Source: an uncultured Pirellulales bacterium
GTDB lineage: Bacteria > Planctomycetota > Planctomycetia > Pirellulales > Thermoguttaceae
Length of the DNA stretch: 64,000 nt
Direction: 5' to 3'
NCBI GenBank assembly: GCA_938015445.1
Contig: CALLPE010000008.1
Span: 62,001 to 126,000, forward strand
This document shows positions 26,449-34,417 of this stretch, piece by piece. Made by a program: the position numbers and the translations under genes. The stretch's first letter is position 1; the number at the start of each line of letters is the position of its first letter. The notes under the pieces were generated by a model. The model worked only from the letters and a program-made list of their open reading frames with translations, did no database searches and was not told the origin of the DNA.

Positions 26449-26652
26449 TCAATAGCTGTTGCCGGCCAAGGACTCGCGAATGCGTTTGGCCTCCACGCCG
26501 TCGACGATTTTCGTGCCGCGCAGATTGCGCCGTCGTTTCTTGCTCTTACGGAAGGCCAAGTGGCTGGTGCCAGCGCACCGGTGCCGCGCCTTGCCGGTTG
26601 CAGTGAGCCGGAAGCGTTTCTTTGTCGCCTTGTGCGTTTTCATCTTCGGCAT
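26449..26652 (-). CDS. rpmI: 50S ribosomal protein L35
   Basis: 67 residues, MPKMKTHKATKKRFRLTATG followed by RHRCAGTSHLAFRKSKKRRRNL. This is the standard L35 pattern and length. GAGAGGG on the minus strand sits ~8 bases before the ATG. In most bacteria infC directly precedes rpmI, but here no infC is found within the ~470 bases upstream or elsewhere in the window. The order is rpmI-rplT-pheS-pheT on the minus strand. Confidence 0.95.
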   Translation of the reverse strand: MPKMKTHKATKKRFRLTATGKARHRCAGTSHLAFRKSKKRRRNLRGTKIVDGVEAKRIRESLAGNSY

Positions 26653-27121
26653 ATCAGTAGCCCTCTCAGCCCGGCCGGCGGACCAGAATCTTTACCGGCG
26701 GGCGACAGTTCGTAGGAACATCGCCCGGCTAGTACAGTAGCCGCGCAATCCGCCTCAGGCCGAAACGCGCATTATAGCTTGTTCCTGGCCGCCGGGGAAG
26801 GGTAGCATCGGGGCTGCTTGTACGGCAGACGCTTTTGGCGATGCATGGCGGAGTAGCATCACGTGGGAAATATGCCCGGACATATGCCCACACGTCGGCC
26901 CGCTGACTTGGCCAGCCGTTTCTTTAGGCCCACCCAGAGGCGGCCGGACCGCGTTTGGGTTCCTCCGCCCCGGTGCTGATCAGAGCGCATATCGTCACCG
27001 GGCCGAAAGTTACGGCTTTGCTGTGGCCTACCAGGGGCGATAGCTGCTGACGGCCTGAGTCAGAGCTTCGTCGACGGCTACAGCCAGCAAAGGCGGCTAT
27101 TACACTCCGCGAATAAGGCGG
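26653..27121. other. Gene-free spacer upstream of rpmI
   Basis: Between the rpmI start and the stop of the ACT protein gene (both leftward), so it should contain the promoter of the ribosomal-protein/pheST series. No infC frame is present. A 25-bp duplication (27090-27139) runs across its upper end into the ACT gene. Confidence 0.55.
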
Positions 27122-27139
27122 CTATTCCGCTCCGCGGAT
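27090..27139 (-). repeat. 25-bp tandem duplication spanning a stop codon
   Basis: Unit 1 (27090-27114) and unit 2 (27115-27139) match at 22 of 25 positions and begin AAGGCGGCTATT. Unit 2 contains the stop codon and last residues of the ACT protein gene (stop at 27122-27124). Confidence 0.85.
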
Positions 27140-27598
27140 AGCAGGTGCCGGACGCGGCCGAAGCTGCCTGACCGGCTTGCGCCGCGCTGATGTGCCGTTT
27201 ACGCCAAGCACGCGCCGGGCCTTGGCCAAGTCGTTGACTTTTATGACCGCCACCACCCCGGACTTGCCTTTAGTGCCAGGCCCGAACGAACAGTATGCAT
27301 AGTCGATGTTCAAATGCTCGGCTGCCAAGCGCTCGCAAATTTTGCGGAAAGCGCCGGGCTGATTTGGCACGTCGGCCAGCAGGACATCGGTCACTTCGTA
27401 CGAGATGTTCGATTTCTCCAGCACTTTGGTGGCTGCGTCGAGATCATCGGGCACGAAGCGTACCGTCCCCCTTTCGGCCGAGTTCATCACCGCCAGGGCG
27501 CGGAAGTTGACCTTCTCCTTGGCCATCGCCCCGAGCATTTCAGCCAACCGACCAGGCTTGTTCACCAGCCTGACAGACAGTTGCTTGGCCGTCTGCAT
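27122..27598 (-). CDS. Tandem ACT-domain protein
   Basis: 158 residues from ATG 27598, with AAAGGA ~9 bases upstream. It consists of two ACT modules. The first is residues ~5-65 (LSVRLVNKPGRLAEMLGAMA, then VNFRALAVMNSAERG, then VRFVPDDLDAA). The second is ~70-135 (DVLLADVPNQPGAFRKICER, then LNIDYAYCSFGPG, then GVVAVIKVNDLAKA). A basic Arg/Pro tail follows. ACT modules bind small ligands, usually amino acids, and stand-alone pairs of this kind are probably regulators. No partner gene indicates the ligand. Confidence 0.88.
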   Translation of the reverse strand: MQTAKQLSVRLVNKPGRLAEMLGAMAKEKVNFRALAVMNSAERGTVRFVPDDLDAATKVLEKSNISYEVTDVLLADVPNQPGAFRKICERLAAEHLNIDYAYCSFGPGTKGKSGVVAVIKVNDLAKARRVLGVNGTSARRKPVRQLRPRPAPAIRGAE

Positions 27599-27612
27599 CA
27601 ATTGAGTCCTTT

Positions 27613-27650
27613 CTGTGCTAGGGACTACGATCTGTGCTAGGGACTACGAT
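27613..27650. repeat. Perfect 19-bp tandem duplication in the ACT gene leader
   Basis: CTGTGCTAGGGACTACGAT occurs twice head-to-tail without a mismatch (27613-27631 and 27632-27650), directly upstream of the ribosome binding site of the ACT protein gene. On the gene strand it reads ATCGTAGTCCCTAGCACAG twice. Confidence 0.95.
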
Positions 27651-27864
27651 CAAACCCCACTACGAAAGGGTATACAGACGAGCGGCCGCACATCACCGGC
27701 CCATTTAGATAATATCAGCCCCAGCCGAATCGTCAAACCAAAGGTTTTCGCTGAGGGACGAAAAACCGTCTTTCGGCCAAAGCGGCGATATCGCCCTTAA
27801 GGAAAAAGCGATCGAAACGGCCCCGCGCCGGGCAGTGGCCGTGCGCATCGCCAGTGAATCTCTC

Positions 27865-27978
27865 TTTGCGTCTTTGTAGTAAACTCCTTGTTTGCGATAA
27901 ATATTCGTGTTTGTAGTAAATCTTCCTGTTTGCGGTAAATATTCGTGTTTGTAGTAAATGTCCGCGTTTGTGATAAAT
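27865..27978. repeat. Six-copy 19-bp tandem array
   Basis: Six head-to-tail units of exactly 19 bp start at 27865, 27884, 27903, 27922, 27941 and 27960. The consensus is NTTCGTGTTTGTAGTAAAT. Units 3 and 5 are identical; the others differ at 3-7 positions, mostly in the first half. There are no spacers between units, so it is not a CRISPR array. The first unit merges with a CTCTTTGCGTCTTTG sequence. Confidence 0.93.
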
Positions 27979-28111
27979 CCCGGTTTGGTTGTTCGTAGCA
28001 AAGTGCCGTTTCATTCTGTCGGGGCATAATAAGGCGTGTTTTGGGGAAACGGCTGAGCACGAGTTGCCGGCAGCAAGATCGAGCAGCAATATCGAAACGC
28101 CGGCGAGTCTG

Positions 28112-29446
28112 CTACAGTTTCAACTTGGTTACACCGGGTATGGCGAAGACCGGGTACTGCCCATCCGGGCCGAGTTTGACCGGTGGTTCCATGTCCAAGC
28201 GGACATCTTCCGGCTTGGGAGGATAATAGAACTCGGACTTCATCAACTGTTCCCAGGTCAATTGCTGGCCGGTGTAGCAGGCCAATTGGCCCATCACGGC
28301 CACCATGGTGCTGCGGGTCATGTAGTCGCCGGCGTTGACGGGCTTGCCGGAGCGGATGGCCTCGAACAGTACTTTGTGTTCGATGTCGTACGGATTGCCG
28401 CCCGGCCCGCTGTAGCGCCATTTGGTTTCGCCCTCGATGGTGCAGGCAGTCAGGTTGCAGCGTCCTTTGCTGCCCAGTAGCAGACTGGAGCTTTCGTTGT
28501 AGCAGCCGTTTTGGGTACGGCAGAAGGCGTACATCCGCACGCCGTTTGGGTACTGATAGACCACGCCATGATGATCGAAGACGTCGCCGTAGATTTCGCC
28601 GAACGAGGCTGCCCGGCCGCCCATGCCGCGCGCCCACACCGGCGTCTGTTCTTTCATGGCCCAAGTGGCCCGATCGACGTTATGCACCAGCGATTGCACT
28701 ACGTCATCGCCGCACAACCACACGAAGTGATACTGGTTGGCCAGTTGGTATTCCACTTCGGTCTTGTAAACCGGCAGGCGCGGATAGAGGCCATACGGCC
28801 CGCGGAGGAAGTTCTCTTCGATAGCCACGATTTCGCCGATAGCCCCGTCGTGGATGCGTTTGATGGTTTCCTGGAAACCGGGCGTATAGCGGCTTTGCAG
28901 CCCGGACATGATGCTCAGCCCTTTTTGCTTGGCCAGTTCGGCGGCCTCCGTGGCCTGGCGTACTCCCGCCGGGTCGATGGCGTGCGGTTTTTCCACGAAC
29001 ACGTGCTTTCCGGCCTTGACGGCCTCGAGCGTGTAGAAGGGATGGAATTTGGCCGCGCAGGCGATCAGCACTACATCCACGCTCTGAATAACGTGCTTGT
29101 AGCCGTCCAGTCCGGAGAAGCAGTGGTCGTCGTCAACCGTGACTTGTTGTGGTTTTTCGGCCTGTAGCCGTTTGCGCGCGCCTTGGACGCGCGAGAGGAA
29201 CACGTCGCTCAGGGCCACAAGGCGCACGCCCGGATCCACGTTCATGGCGTTTACCGCCGCGCCAGGCCCGCGGCCGCCACAGCCGATCACCCCAATGCGA
29301 ATGATGTCGCTGCCAGCCGCGTGGGCACTGCGGCTCAGCGGCAGCACGCCAACGGTAGCAGCCGATGCAGCGGCGGCGAAGAACTTGACGAACTGACGGC
29401 GCGAGGTACGGCGTTGCGACATGGCAGGTGCTGCTGTACGAGACAT
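28112..29446 (-). CDS. Tat-exported Gfo/Idh/MocA-family oxidoreductase
   Basis: About 444 residues. ATG 29446 has AGGAG 8 bases upstream; an ATG two codons earlier is too close to it. The twin-arginine signal RRTSRRQFVKFFAAAASAATVG is followed by the Rossmann motif IRIGVIGCGGRGPGAAV, then EKPHAIDPAGVRQATEAAEL with the catalytic-type Lys of EKP. The C-terminal Gfo/Idh domain (GDVFDHHGVVYQYPNGVRMYAFCR) ends with a planctomycete-type segment. Members oxidise or epimerise sugars with tightly bound NAD(P). Periplasmic members of this group are abundant in planctomycetes. Confidence 0.9.
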   Translation of the reverse strand: MSRTAAPAMSQRRTSRRQFVKFFAAAASAATVGVLPLSRSAHAAGSDIIRIGVIGCGGRGPGAAVNAMNVDPGVRLVALSDVFLSRVQGARKRLQAEKPQQVTVDDDHCFSGLDGYKHVIQSVDVVLIACAAKFHPFYTLEAVKAGKHVFVEKPHAIDPAGVRQATEAAELAKQKGLSIMSGLQSRYTPGFQETIKRIHDGAIGEIVAIEENFLRGPYGLYPRLPVYKTEVEYQLANQYHFVWLCGDDVVQSLVHNVDRATWAMKEQTPVWARGMGGRAASFGEIYGDVFDHHGVVYQYPNGVRMYAFCRTQNGCYNESSSLLLGSKGRCNLTACTIEGETKWRYSGPGGNPYDIEHKVLFEAIRSGKPVNAGDYMTRSTMVAVMGQLACYTGQQLTWEQLMKSEFYYPPKPEDVRLDMEPPVKLGPDGQYPVFAIPGVTKLKL

Positions 29447-29681
29447 GGCCATTGCTCCTGTGGAGGAAAAAACTGTATGTGGGGTCCGATTGCCTTGCTG
29501 GGGATCGGCCCGGTGCTGCTGATGAATATAGGCGCAAACGGGGCGCAGTCAATCTGTTCGCCCCTGAGGTGCTCTGCTACAATTTCCCCGCCCGAAGGCA
29601 GGCAGCGGTGGTTGCTTTCCTGTTGCAAAATGCGGGACGCTATTTTCTGGATTTCCTGGGTGTTGTTTGCGCGCCGAGCTG

Positions 29682-31151
29682 ATGAGCGAGCCCAAGCCGA
29701 AAAAACCTCGTTTGGCCCTTCACTGGCAAATCTTTTTCGGGCTGCTGGTCGGGGGATTGCTAGGGCTGTTGGCCAATTGGTTGGCTGCTCGGCGACCGCT
29801 GGAACTTCCCGCCGAAACGCAGCCGGCGGCTACAGCACCGGCTGAACATACCGACCCGTACGATTTGGATGGCAACGGCGTCCACGACCGGCTGGATTGG
29901 CTGGTGCAGAACGTCACCGCGCCGGTTGGCCGAGTGTTTTTGCGGCTGATCTTCATGGTCGTCATCCCGCTTGTCTTCTCCGCCTTGGCGCTGGCGGTGA
30001 TCGAAATTGGCGATCTGCGCTGGCTGGGGCGAATCGGGTTGCGAACCTTCGGGCTGACGTTGCTGCTATCGACGACCGCCGTGGTTGTGGGCATTGCACT
30101 GGTGAACATCATCCAGCCGGGCCAGGCCCTCTCGCCCCAACAGCGCGATGCACTAAAGGCCCAATATCAACCAGCCGCCAGCAAAGCGGTAGATGAGGCA
30201 CGGCACGCTAAGCCTTTGCGCGACGTGCTGGTGGACATCATCCCCGAAAATCCGCTCCAGGAAATGGTCGGGGCGATGGATGGCAGCAGCAAGGGCAACG
30301 GGATGCTGGCAGTGATGTTCTTCGCCCTGGTGTGCGGAATGGCCATCGCCGTCAACCCAGAGACGTGCCACACCCTGGTATTGTGCCTGCGCGGACTGAA
30401 CTGCCTGGCGATGACCGTGATCGGTTTTGCGATGCGTTTGGCGCCGCTGGGGGTGGCTTGCCTGGTATTCAGCGTGACCGCCAGGCTCGGGCTGGCCGTG
30501 TTTCTGCCGCTGGCAGGGTTCATCGCTGCGGTGATGCTGGGACTGCTGTTCCAAATGGCAGTTGTTTACAGCCTGTTGTTAAAAGTGGTCGCCGGGATGA
30601 ACCCGTGGAAGTTCTTCGTCGGCATCAGCGACGCGGTTCTGACGGCCTTCGGCACATCGTCGTCCAACGCCACTTTGCCCACCTCGCTGCGCGTGGCCGA
30701 AGAAAAGCTCGGTCTGCCACGCCAAACGGCTAACTTCGTGCTGACCATCGGGGCCACAGGCAACCAGAACGGGACCGCGCTTTACGAAGGAGTGTTGGTG
30801 CTATTCCTGGCTCAGGTTTTTGGCGTGGAACTGGACTTGACTCAGCAGGTCATGGTGGTGGTGATGTCGGTGCTGGCCGGCGTAGGAACCGCGGGAGCAC
30901 CAGGGGCCTCGCTACCGATGATCGTGGCCCTGTTGGGCTACTTGCGCGTGCCCCCTGAAGGAATCGGCATTATCTTGGGGATCGACCGTTTTCTGGACAT
31001 GTCGCGCACGGTGGTGAATGTGACTGGCGATCTGGCCATTGCGGTTTGCGTCTCCCGAGGGCACACTGCCTTCCGCGCGAGTGATCAACCGAATGCCTCG
31101 GCGCCGGCAGAGTCCGACGCCCGCTTCCGCGCCGACCATGCCCAGCCCTGA
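29682..31151 (+). CDS. Dicarboxylate/amino acid:cation symporter (SLC1/DAACS family)
   Basis: 489 residues from ATG 29682 (MSEPKPKKPRLALHWQIFFG). It has the full SLC1 pattern: TM1 followed by VFLRLIFMVVIPLVFSALAL, the serine-rich re-entrant loop FGTSSSNATLPTSLR, GATGNQNGTALYEG, the second loop GVGTAGAPGASLPMI, and DRFLDMSRTVVNVTGDLAIAV. It couples uptake of glutamate, aspartate or C4-dicarboxylates to Na+ or H+. The TM1-TM2 loop carries an acidic insert, DPYDLDGNGVHDRLDW, resembling an EF-hand loop. The gene is divergent from the Gfo/Idh/MocA gene. Confidence 0.92.
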   Translation: MSEPKPKKPRLALHWQIFFGLLVGGLLGLLANWLAARRPLELPAETQPAATAPAEHTDPYDLDGNGVHDRLDWLVQNVTAPVGRVFLRLIFMVVIPLVFSALALAVIEIGDLRWLGRIGLRTFGLTLLLSTTAVVVGIALVNIIQPGQALSPQQRDALKAQYQPAASKAVDEARHAKPLRDVLVDIIPENPLQEMVGAMDGSSKGNGMLAVMFFALVCGMAIAVNPETCHTLVLCLRGLNCLAMTVIGFAMRLAPLGVACLVFSVTARLGLAVFLPLAGFIAAVMLGLLFQMAVVYSLLLKVVAGMNPWKFFVGISDAVLTAFGTSSSNATLPTSLRVAEEKLGLPRQTANFVLTIGATGNQNGTALYEGVLVLFLAQVFGVELDLTQQVMVVVMSVLAGVGTAGAPGASLPMIVALLGYLRVPPEGIGIILGIDRFLDMSRTVVNVTGDLAIAVCVSRGHTAFRASDQPNASAPAESDARFRADHAQP

Positions 31152-31153
31152 AA

Positions 31154-31308
31154 CAGCGGCGACTGGCGGCCACTGGTAGCGGTGGCGGCGTCTGGCGCCT
31201 GCTGCTAATAGCTGGTGCCGTCTGGCGGCGTGTGGCGCCTGCCGGTGGCGGCTGCTAGCGTCTGGTAGCGGCTGGCGGCGGATTGCGGAGATGGGCAGTG
31301 GCCGGTGG
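31154..31308. repeat. Low-complexity GGCGNCTGG repeats
   Basis: About 150 bases made of variants of CTGGCGGC / GTCTGGCGCCTGC / GGTAGCGG, lying between the convergent symporter and nucleotide-sugar dehydrogenase genes. Embedded GGCGCC dyads could fold, but no defined terminator or protein was recognised. Confidence 0.6.
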
Positions 31309-32958
31309 TCAGGCTTTGCGGCTGGCGCGGACTTGCTCCTTGATGCGTTGGATGTGTCCGCGGCCCAGTCCTTTGACTTCGCAGCCCAGCTCGAAGTAGC
31401 GGCGGATGCGCTGGTCGTCCAGTATGCCGAAGCAGTCGATGACTGCCAGCGGCCCGCCCGCCCAACGCACCACGTCATCCGGGTTGAGCTTCAGATATGG
31501 TTCATGCGGCACAGCCAGGATCACCGCCTCGGCATGGTCCAGCGCCTTGGGAAGGTCTTTCTGCACGCGGATGTTCTTCAAGGCTTCCTGATTGCGGAAG
31601 AAACGCTTCCATGAGCGTCCCGGGGCGGGATACTCGTCCTGGTTCTCCAGTTCGTACCAGTGATCTACATACGGATCGTGGACGCGCATTTCGGCGCCCA
31701 TCTCGGCCAGCTTGCGGACCACCAGTTCCGAACCGCTGTAGCGCGTATCGCCCACGTCTTGTCGGTAGCTGGCGCCGCACAGCAGCACGTCGGCCCCGGC
31801 GATGTAACGGCCCATGTTCCGCAGGGCGTCGCGGGTCAGTTCGGCCACGTGCAAGGCGCGGGTATCGTTGATGTCTACGGCCAGCGGACTGATCTTGAAG
31901 ACGTTGTCGCCGTCCTCAAAGCCTAGGATATGTTTGTACGCCCAGTACCCCAAACCAGCGTCTTTCGGCAAGCAGTAACCGCCGATGCCTGGACCGGGAA
32001 AGATGATGTTGCTGTGCGTTGGCCGCACCTTGATGGCGTTGATGACCTTGATCAGATCTACCCCGTTGCGCTCGGCAAACAGACTCCACTCGTTCATGAA
32101 CGCTAGGATGGTTGCCCGGTACGAGTTCTCCACGATTTTGGTGGTCTCCGACTCGATGGGCCGGTCCATCACCGTCAAGGGATATTTTTCGGTGTTGATG
32201 ACTTCGCGCAGGAACTTTTCGGCGCGGCGGCAGGCTTCCTCGGTGCAGCCGGCGCACACTCGCCAAAAGTCGCGGATCGAAGCCACGTACTCGCGTCCGG
32301 GCATTACCCGCTCGAAGCTGTGCGCCAGCAGCGGCTCGCTAGTGATGCCGCGAGCGGCGAAGGCCTTTTTCATGATTGGCCAGGCGACGAACTCAGTGGT
32401 GCCGGGCGCGACAGTGGTCTCGATAAGCGTCAGACAATGAGGCTGCACTTTTTCGCCGATGATCCGCATGGTGGCTTCCAGGGCGGCCATTTCCGTCTCG
32501 CCGTCGCGCATGTTTCCTAGCCGGTTCTTCAGGTAGTCGCACTGCACGTCCACCACCACTACGTCGGCCAGCGCCAGGCAATCGCTGTTGAAAGTGGCAG
32601 TAAGCGTTTTTTTCTCCAGCACGCAACGAGCGATCATGGGATCGACTTCAGGGTCTTCGGCCTTGACGGGCGATTGGCCGCGATTGAGCAGCGGGATTTT
32701 CCAATAACTGCGGGTGCTGGGACGCTGACAGCCGATGACGAATTTGCTGGGCTTGCCGGTGGTGCGATCGACCGTGTCGGCGATGATCGCCGCCATCACC
32801 GCCCCAACGAAGCCCACCCCCATCACTACCACCACTTCTTTGCCCTCGCTGCGGGCTTGGGCAGCGAGCTTCTCTACCCGCGCCAACTCGGCCGGATACT
32901 CCTCAGCTTTGGGAATGGAAAACTTCTCGCCCGATGGACTTACCGACCACTGGCTCAT
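31309..32958 (-). CDS. Nucleotide-sugar (UDP-glucose/GDP-mannose type) dehydrogenase
   Basis: 549 residues, longer than the usual ~430-450. It has the N-terminal NAD-binding motif VVVVMGVGFVGAVMAAIIAD, a middle domain with LTLIETTVAPGTTEFVAWPI and SFERVMPGREYV, and the catalytic-cysteine motif FPGPGIGGYCLPKDAGLGYW. The C-terminal domain has DVLLCGASYRQDVGDTRYSGS. It oxidises the C6 hydroxyl of a nucleotide sugar to the uronate. The substrate cannot be told from sequence. About 100 extra residues are spread as insertions, including FFRNQEALKNIRV near the end. It stands alone. Confidence 0.9.
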   Translation of the reverse strand: MSQWSVSPSGEKFSIPKAEEYPAELARVEKLAAQARSEGKEVVVVMGVGFVGAVMAAIIADTVDRTTGKPSKFVIGCQRPSTRSYWKIPLLNRGQSPVKAEDPEVDPMIARCVLEKKTLTATFNSDCLALADVVVVDVQCDYLKNRLGNMRDGETEMAALEATMRIIGEKVQPHCLTLIETTVAPGTTEFVAWPIMKKAFAARGITSEPLLAHSFERVMPGREYVASIRDFWRVCAGCTEEACRRAEKFLREVINTEKYPLTVMDRPIESETTKIVENSYRATILAFMNEWSLFAERNGVDLIKVINAIKVRPTHSNIIFPGPGIGGYCLPKDAGLGYWAYKHILGFEDGDNVFKISPLAVDINDTRALHVAELTRDALRNMGRYIAGADVLLCGASYRQDVGDTRYSGSELVVRKLAEMGAEMRVHDPYVDHWYELENQDEYPAPGRSWKRFFRNQEALKNIRVQKDLPKALDHAEAVILAVPHEPYLKLNPDDVVRWAGGPLAVIDCFGILDDQRIRRYFELGCEVKGLGRGHIQRIKEQVRASRKA

Positions 32959-33250
32959 GTTACAGCTCCCACGGTGTTCAATGGACCGTTAGTACAGGTG
33001 CAACTCAAACGGCGGCCGACCGAAGAGGGCAAGCCGCTGGCAGCCACACACCACTGCGCCGCAGCAAGCGCAACACTCCGCCGCCGGCCATTGCAAGCAT
33101 ACCTCACAAATCACGCCCCTTGCTGCCACAGCAAGACCCGTCGCCCAGCGGCCGGAGCGGGCCAACGCAGCGCTGAAAGAACCCCGGCGACGCTGCCACC
33201 TTGTTTTTCGGACGGGGACGCCGGCGGCGAAATCAAGAGTCTTTCTCGTC

Positions 33251-33829
33251 TTATTCGTAATCGTCAGCGTCGTCTTCATTCCCATCCGGGTACTGGGGAG
33301 GACTTTGCCCCACTCGCTCCACGACTCGAGGATACCGTCCCTTTGGATAATCTTTCTCGATCGACACCACCTTGATCTTGTGCCACCACTCGTCGCCGAA
33401 ATCGAACCAGTACCAGAAGGTCGACCGGGGCTTTAGCGGCAGCGAGCCGATGATGGTCCGTGAAGCGTCTTCGTCAGACTCGCCTTCGTCCGTGTCGTCG
33501 CCCAGGCCTGCCCCGTCGAGAAAAGAAGAGAAGAAGCCGACGTCGGTCTGCTCTAACGCCTCGGGAATCACGTACCTTTTCGCCTTGCGATCGTGAGGTT
33601 TCTTGCCGAACTGGAACTCGTACATATGTTCTTCCTCGCGGTCGAAGGCTTCGTAGATCGCCCAGTGCAGGTCTTCCAGCGTTTGATCGCCGCGAATGGC
33701 GATAGTCCGCGACACCTCCGGATTGAGACTCACGAACTTCTGGGTGACCGGCCCATCAATTAGTATCACCTGCAACTTGTATAGCGCCGGCGCGCCGACT
33801 TCCTCTTGTTTCTTGTGCTTCTTGCCCAC
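33251..33829 (-). CDS. Plasmid pRiA4b ORF-3-like protein
   Basis: 192 residues with a GTG start preceded by GGGAGGAT. The pattern LYKLQVILIDGPVTQKFVSLNPEVSRTI, QTLEDLHWAIYEAFDREEEHMYEF and FWYWFDFGDEWWHKIKV is that of the pRiA4b ORF-3-like family (sometimes called the IS1096 passenger TnpR-like family). An acidic insert (DDTDEGESDEDAS) and an acidic C-terminus (NEDDADDYE) are seen. The function of the family is unknown and no transposase accompanies it, so it need not mark a mobile element. Confidence 0.88.
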   Translation of the reverse strand: MGKKHKKQEEVGAPALYKLQVILIDGPVTQKFVSLNPEVSRTIAIRGDQTLEDLHWAIYEAFDREEEHMYEFQFGKKPHDRKAKRYVIPEALEQTDVGFFSSFLDGAGLGDDTDEGESDEDASRTIIGSLPLKPRSTFWYWFDFGDEWWHKIKVVSIEKDYPKGRYPRVVERVGQSPPQYPDGNEDDADDYE

Positions 33830-34417
33830 GATAAAATCCTCCCTTTTTCACAGTCACGCATCGCTTTGCATCTGCCCGCCTGGTGGCCTGGACACCGGAG
33901 AATACCTATAGCACGATTTGCGGCTGTTCGACAGTAGCCCATAGATTCTTATGGCTGCGGTGCCGCTTGAAGTCTCGCCGGTCGGCGGAACCATCTGCGC
34001 CTGAGTTCTACAAGGCTGACCGCGCCTGAGTTGTGCAAGGCTGAGTCTTGCCACACCGCCATCAGGCGGGTTGCCGGAATCTCCGCATTCTGGAAATGCG
34101 CCTTCGGGAAAGTCGTAAGCTGGCCGCGGAGGGACATCCGTCTTCAAGCAGAACCGATCGACTGCAATGTTGCCGCCAAACCCTGCGCGGACTATAAGAA
34201 CGGGCGGTAAAGCCGCTGTCATTGCTGGCAAGCCTGGCGGCCGAAAATGGCCGTCGGTAAGCTGTGATGACGCCAAGGCTTGCTCCGCTGGCTACGCGAT
34301 GATCGTGCCGGGCAGGACTGCGACGCGCACGGTCTTTGGGGCGGCAAGGGCAGGGGCATCGCACCAGGCGAACAAGCCAGTGAAAGCGTTTTTCTGCTTC
34401 AACAAGGGAGACGAGTT
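33830..34417. other. 588-bp spacer with a 25-bp duplication
   Basis: Divergent spacer between the pRiA4b-like gene (leftward) and the glycosidase-like gene (rightward), so promoters for both are expected. It contains the tandem duplication at 33997-34045. The AAGGGAG at ~34404-34410 is the ribosome binding site for ATG 34418. No gene was recognised. Confidence 0.6.
33997..34045. repeat. 25-bp tandem duplication
   Basis: GCGCCTGAGTTCTACAAGGC (unit at 33997) recurs at 34022 as GCGCCTGAGTTGTGCAAGGC, with TGA following both copies. The period is 25. Confidence 0.85.

Larger units (their letters stand above)
27599..28111. other. Repeat-rich spacer
   Basis: Holds the two tandem arrays listed separately (27613-27650 and 27865-27978). 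There is no convincing gene: small frames across the array are made of repeated codons and have no family features. Confidence 0.65.

Noticed and set aside
27865-27978. CRISPR array
   Set aside because: Units are contiguous 19-mers without unique spacers, and no cas gene is in the window.
31154-31308. Rho-independent terminators between convergent genes
   Set aside because: GC-rich dyads exist but there is no U-run on either strand; better described as low-complexity repeats.
33251-33829. Transposon passenger gene marking a mobile element
   Set aside because: The family name mentions IS1096, but no transposase, inverted ends or target duplication are seen; such proteins are widespread on chromosomes.
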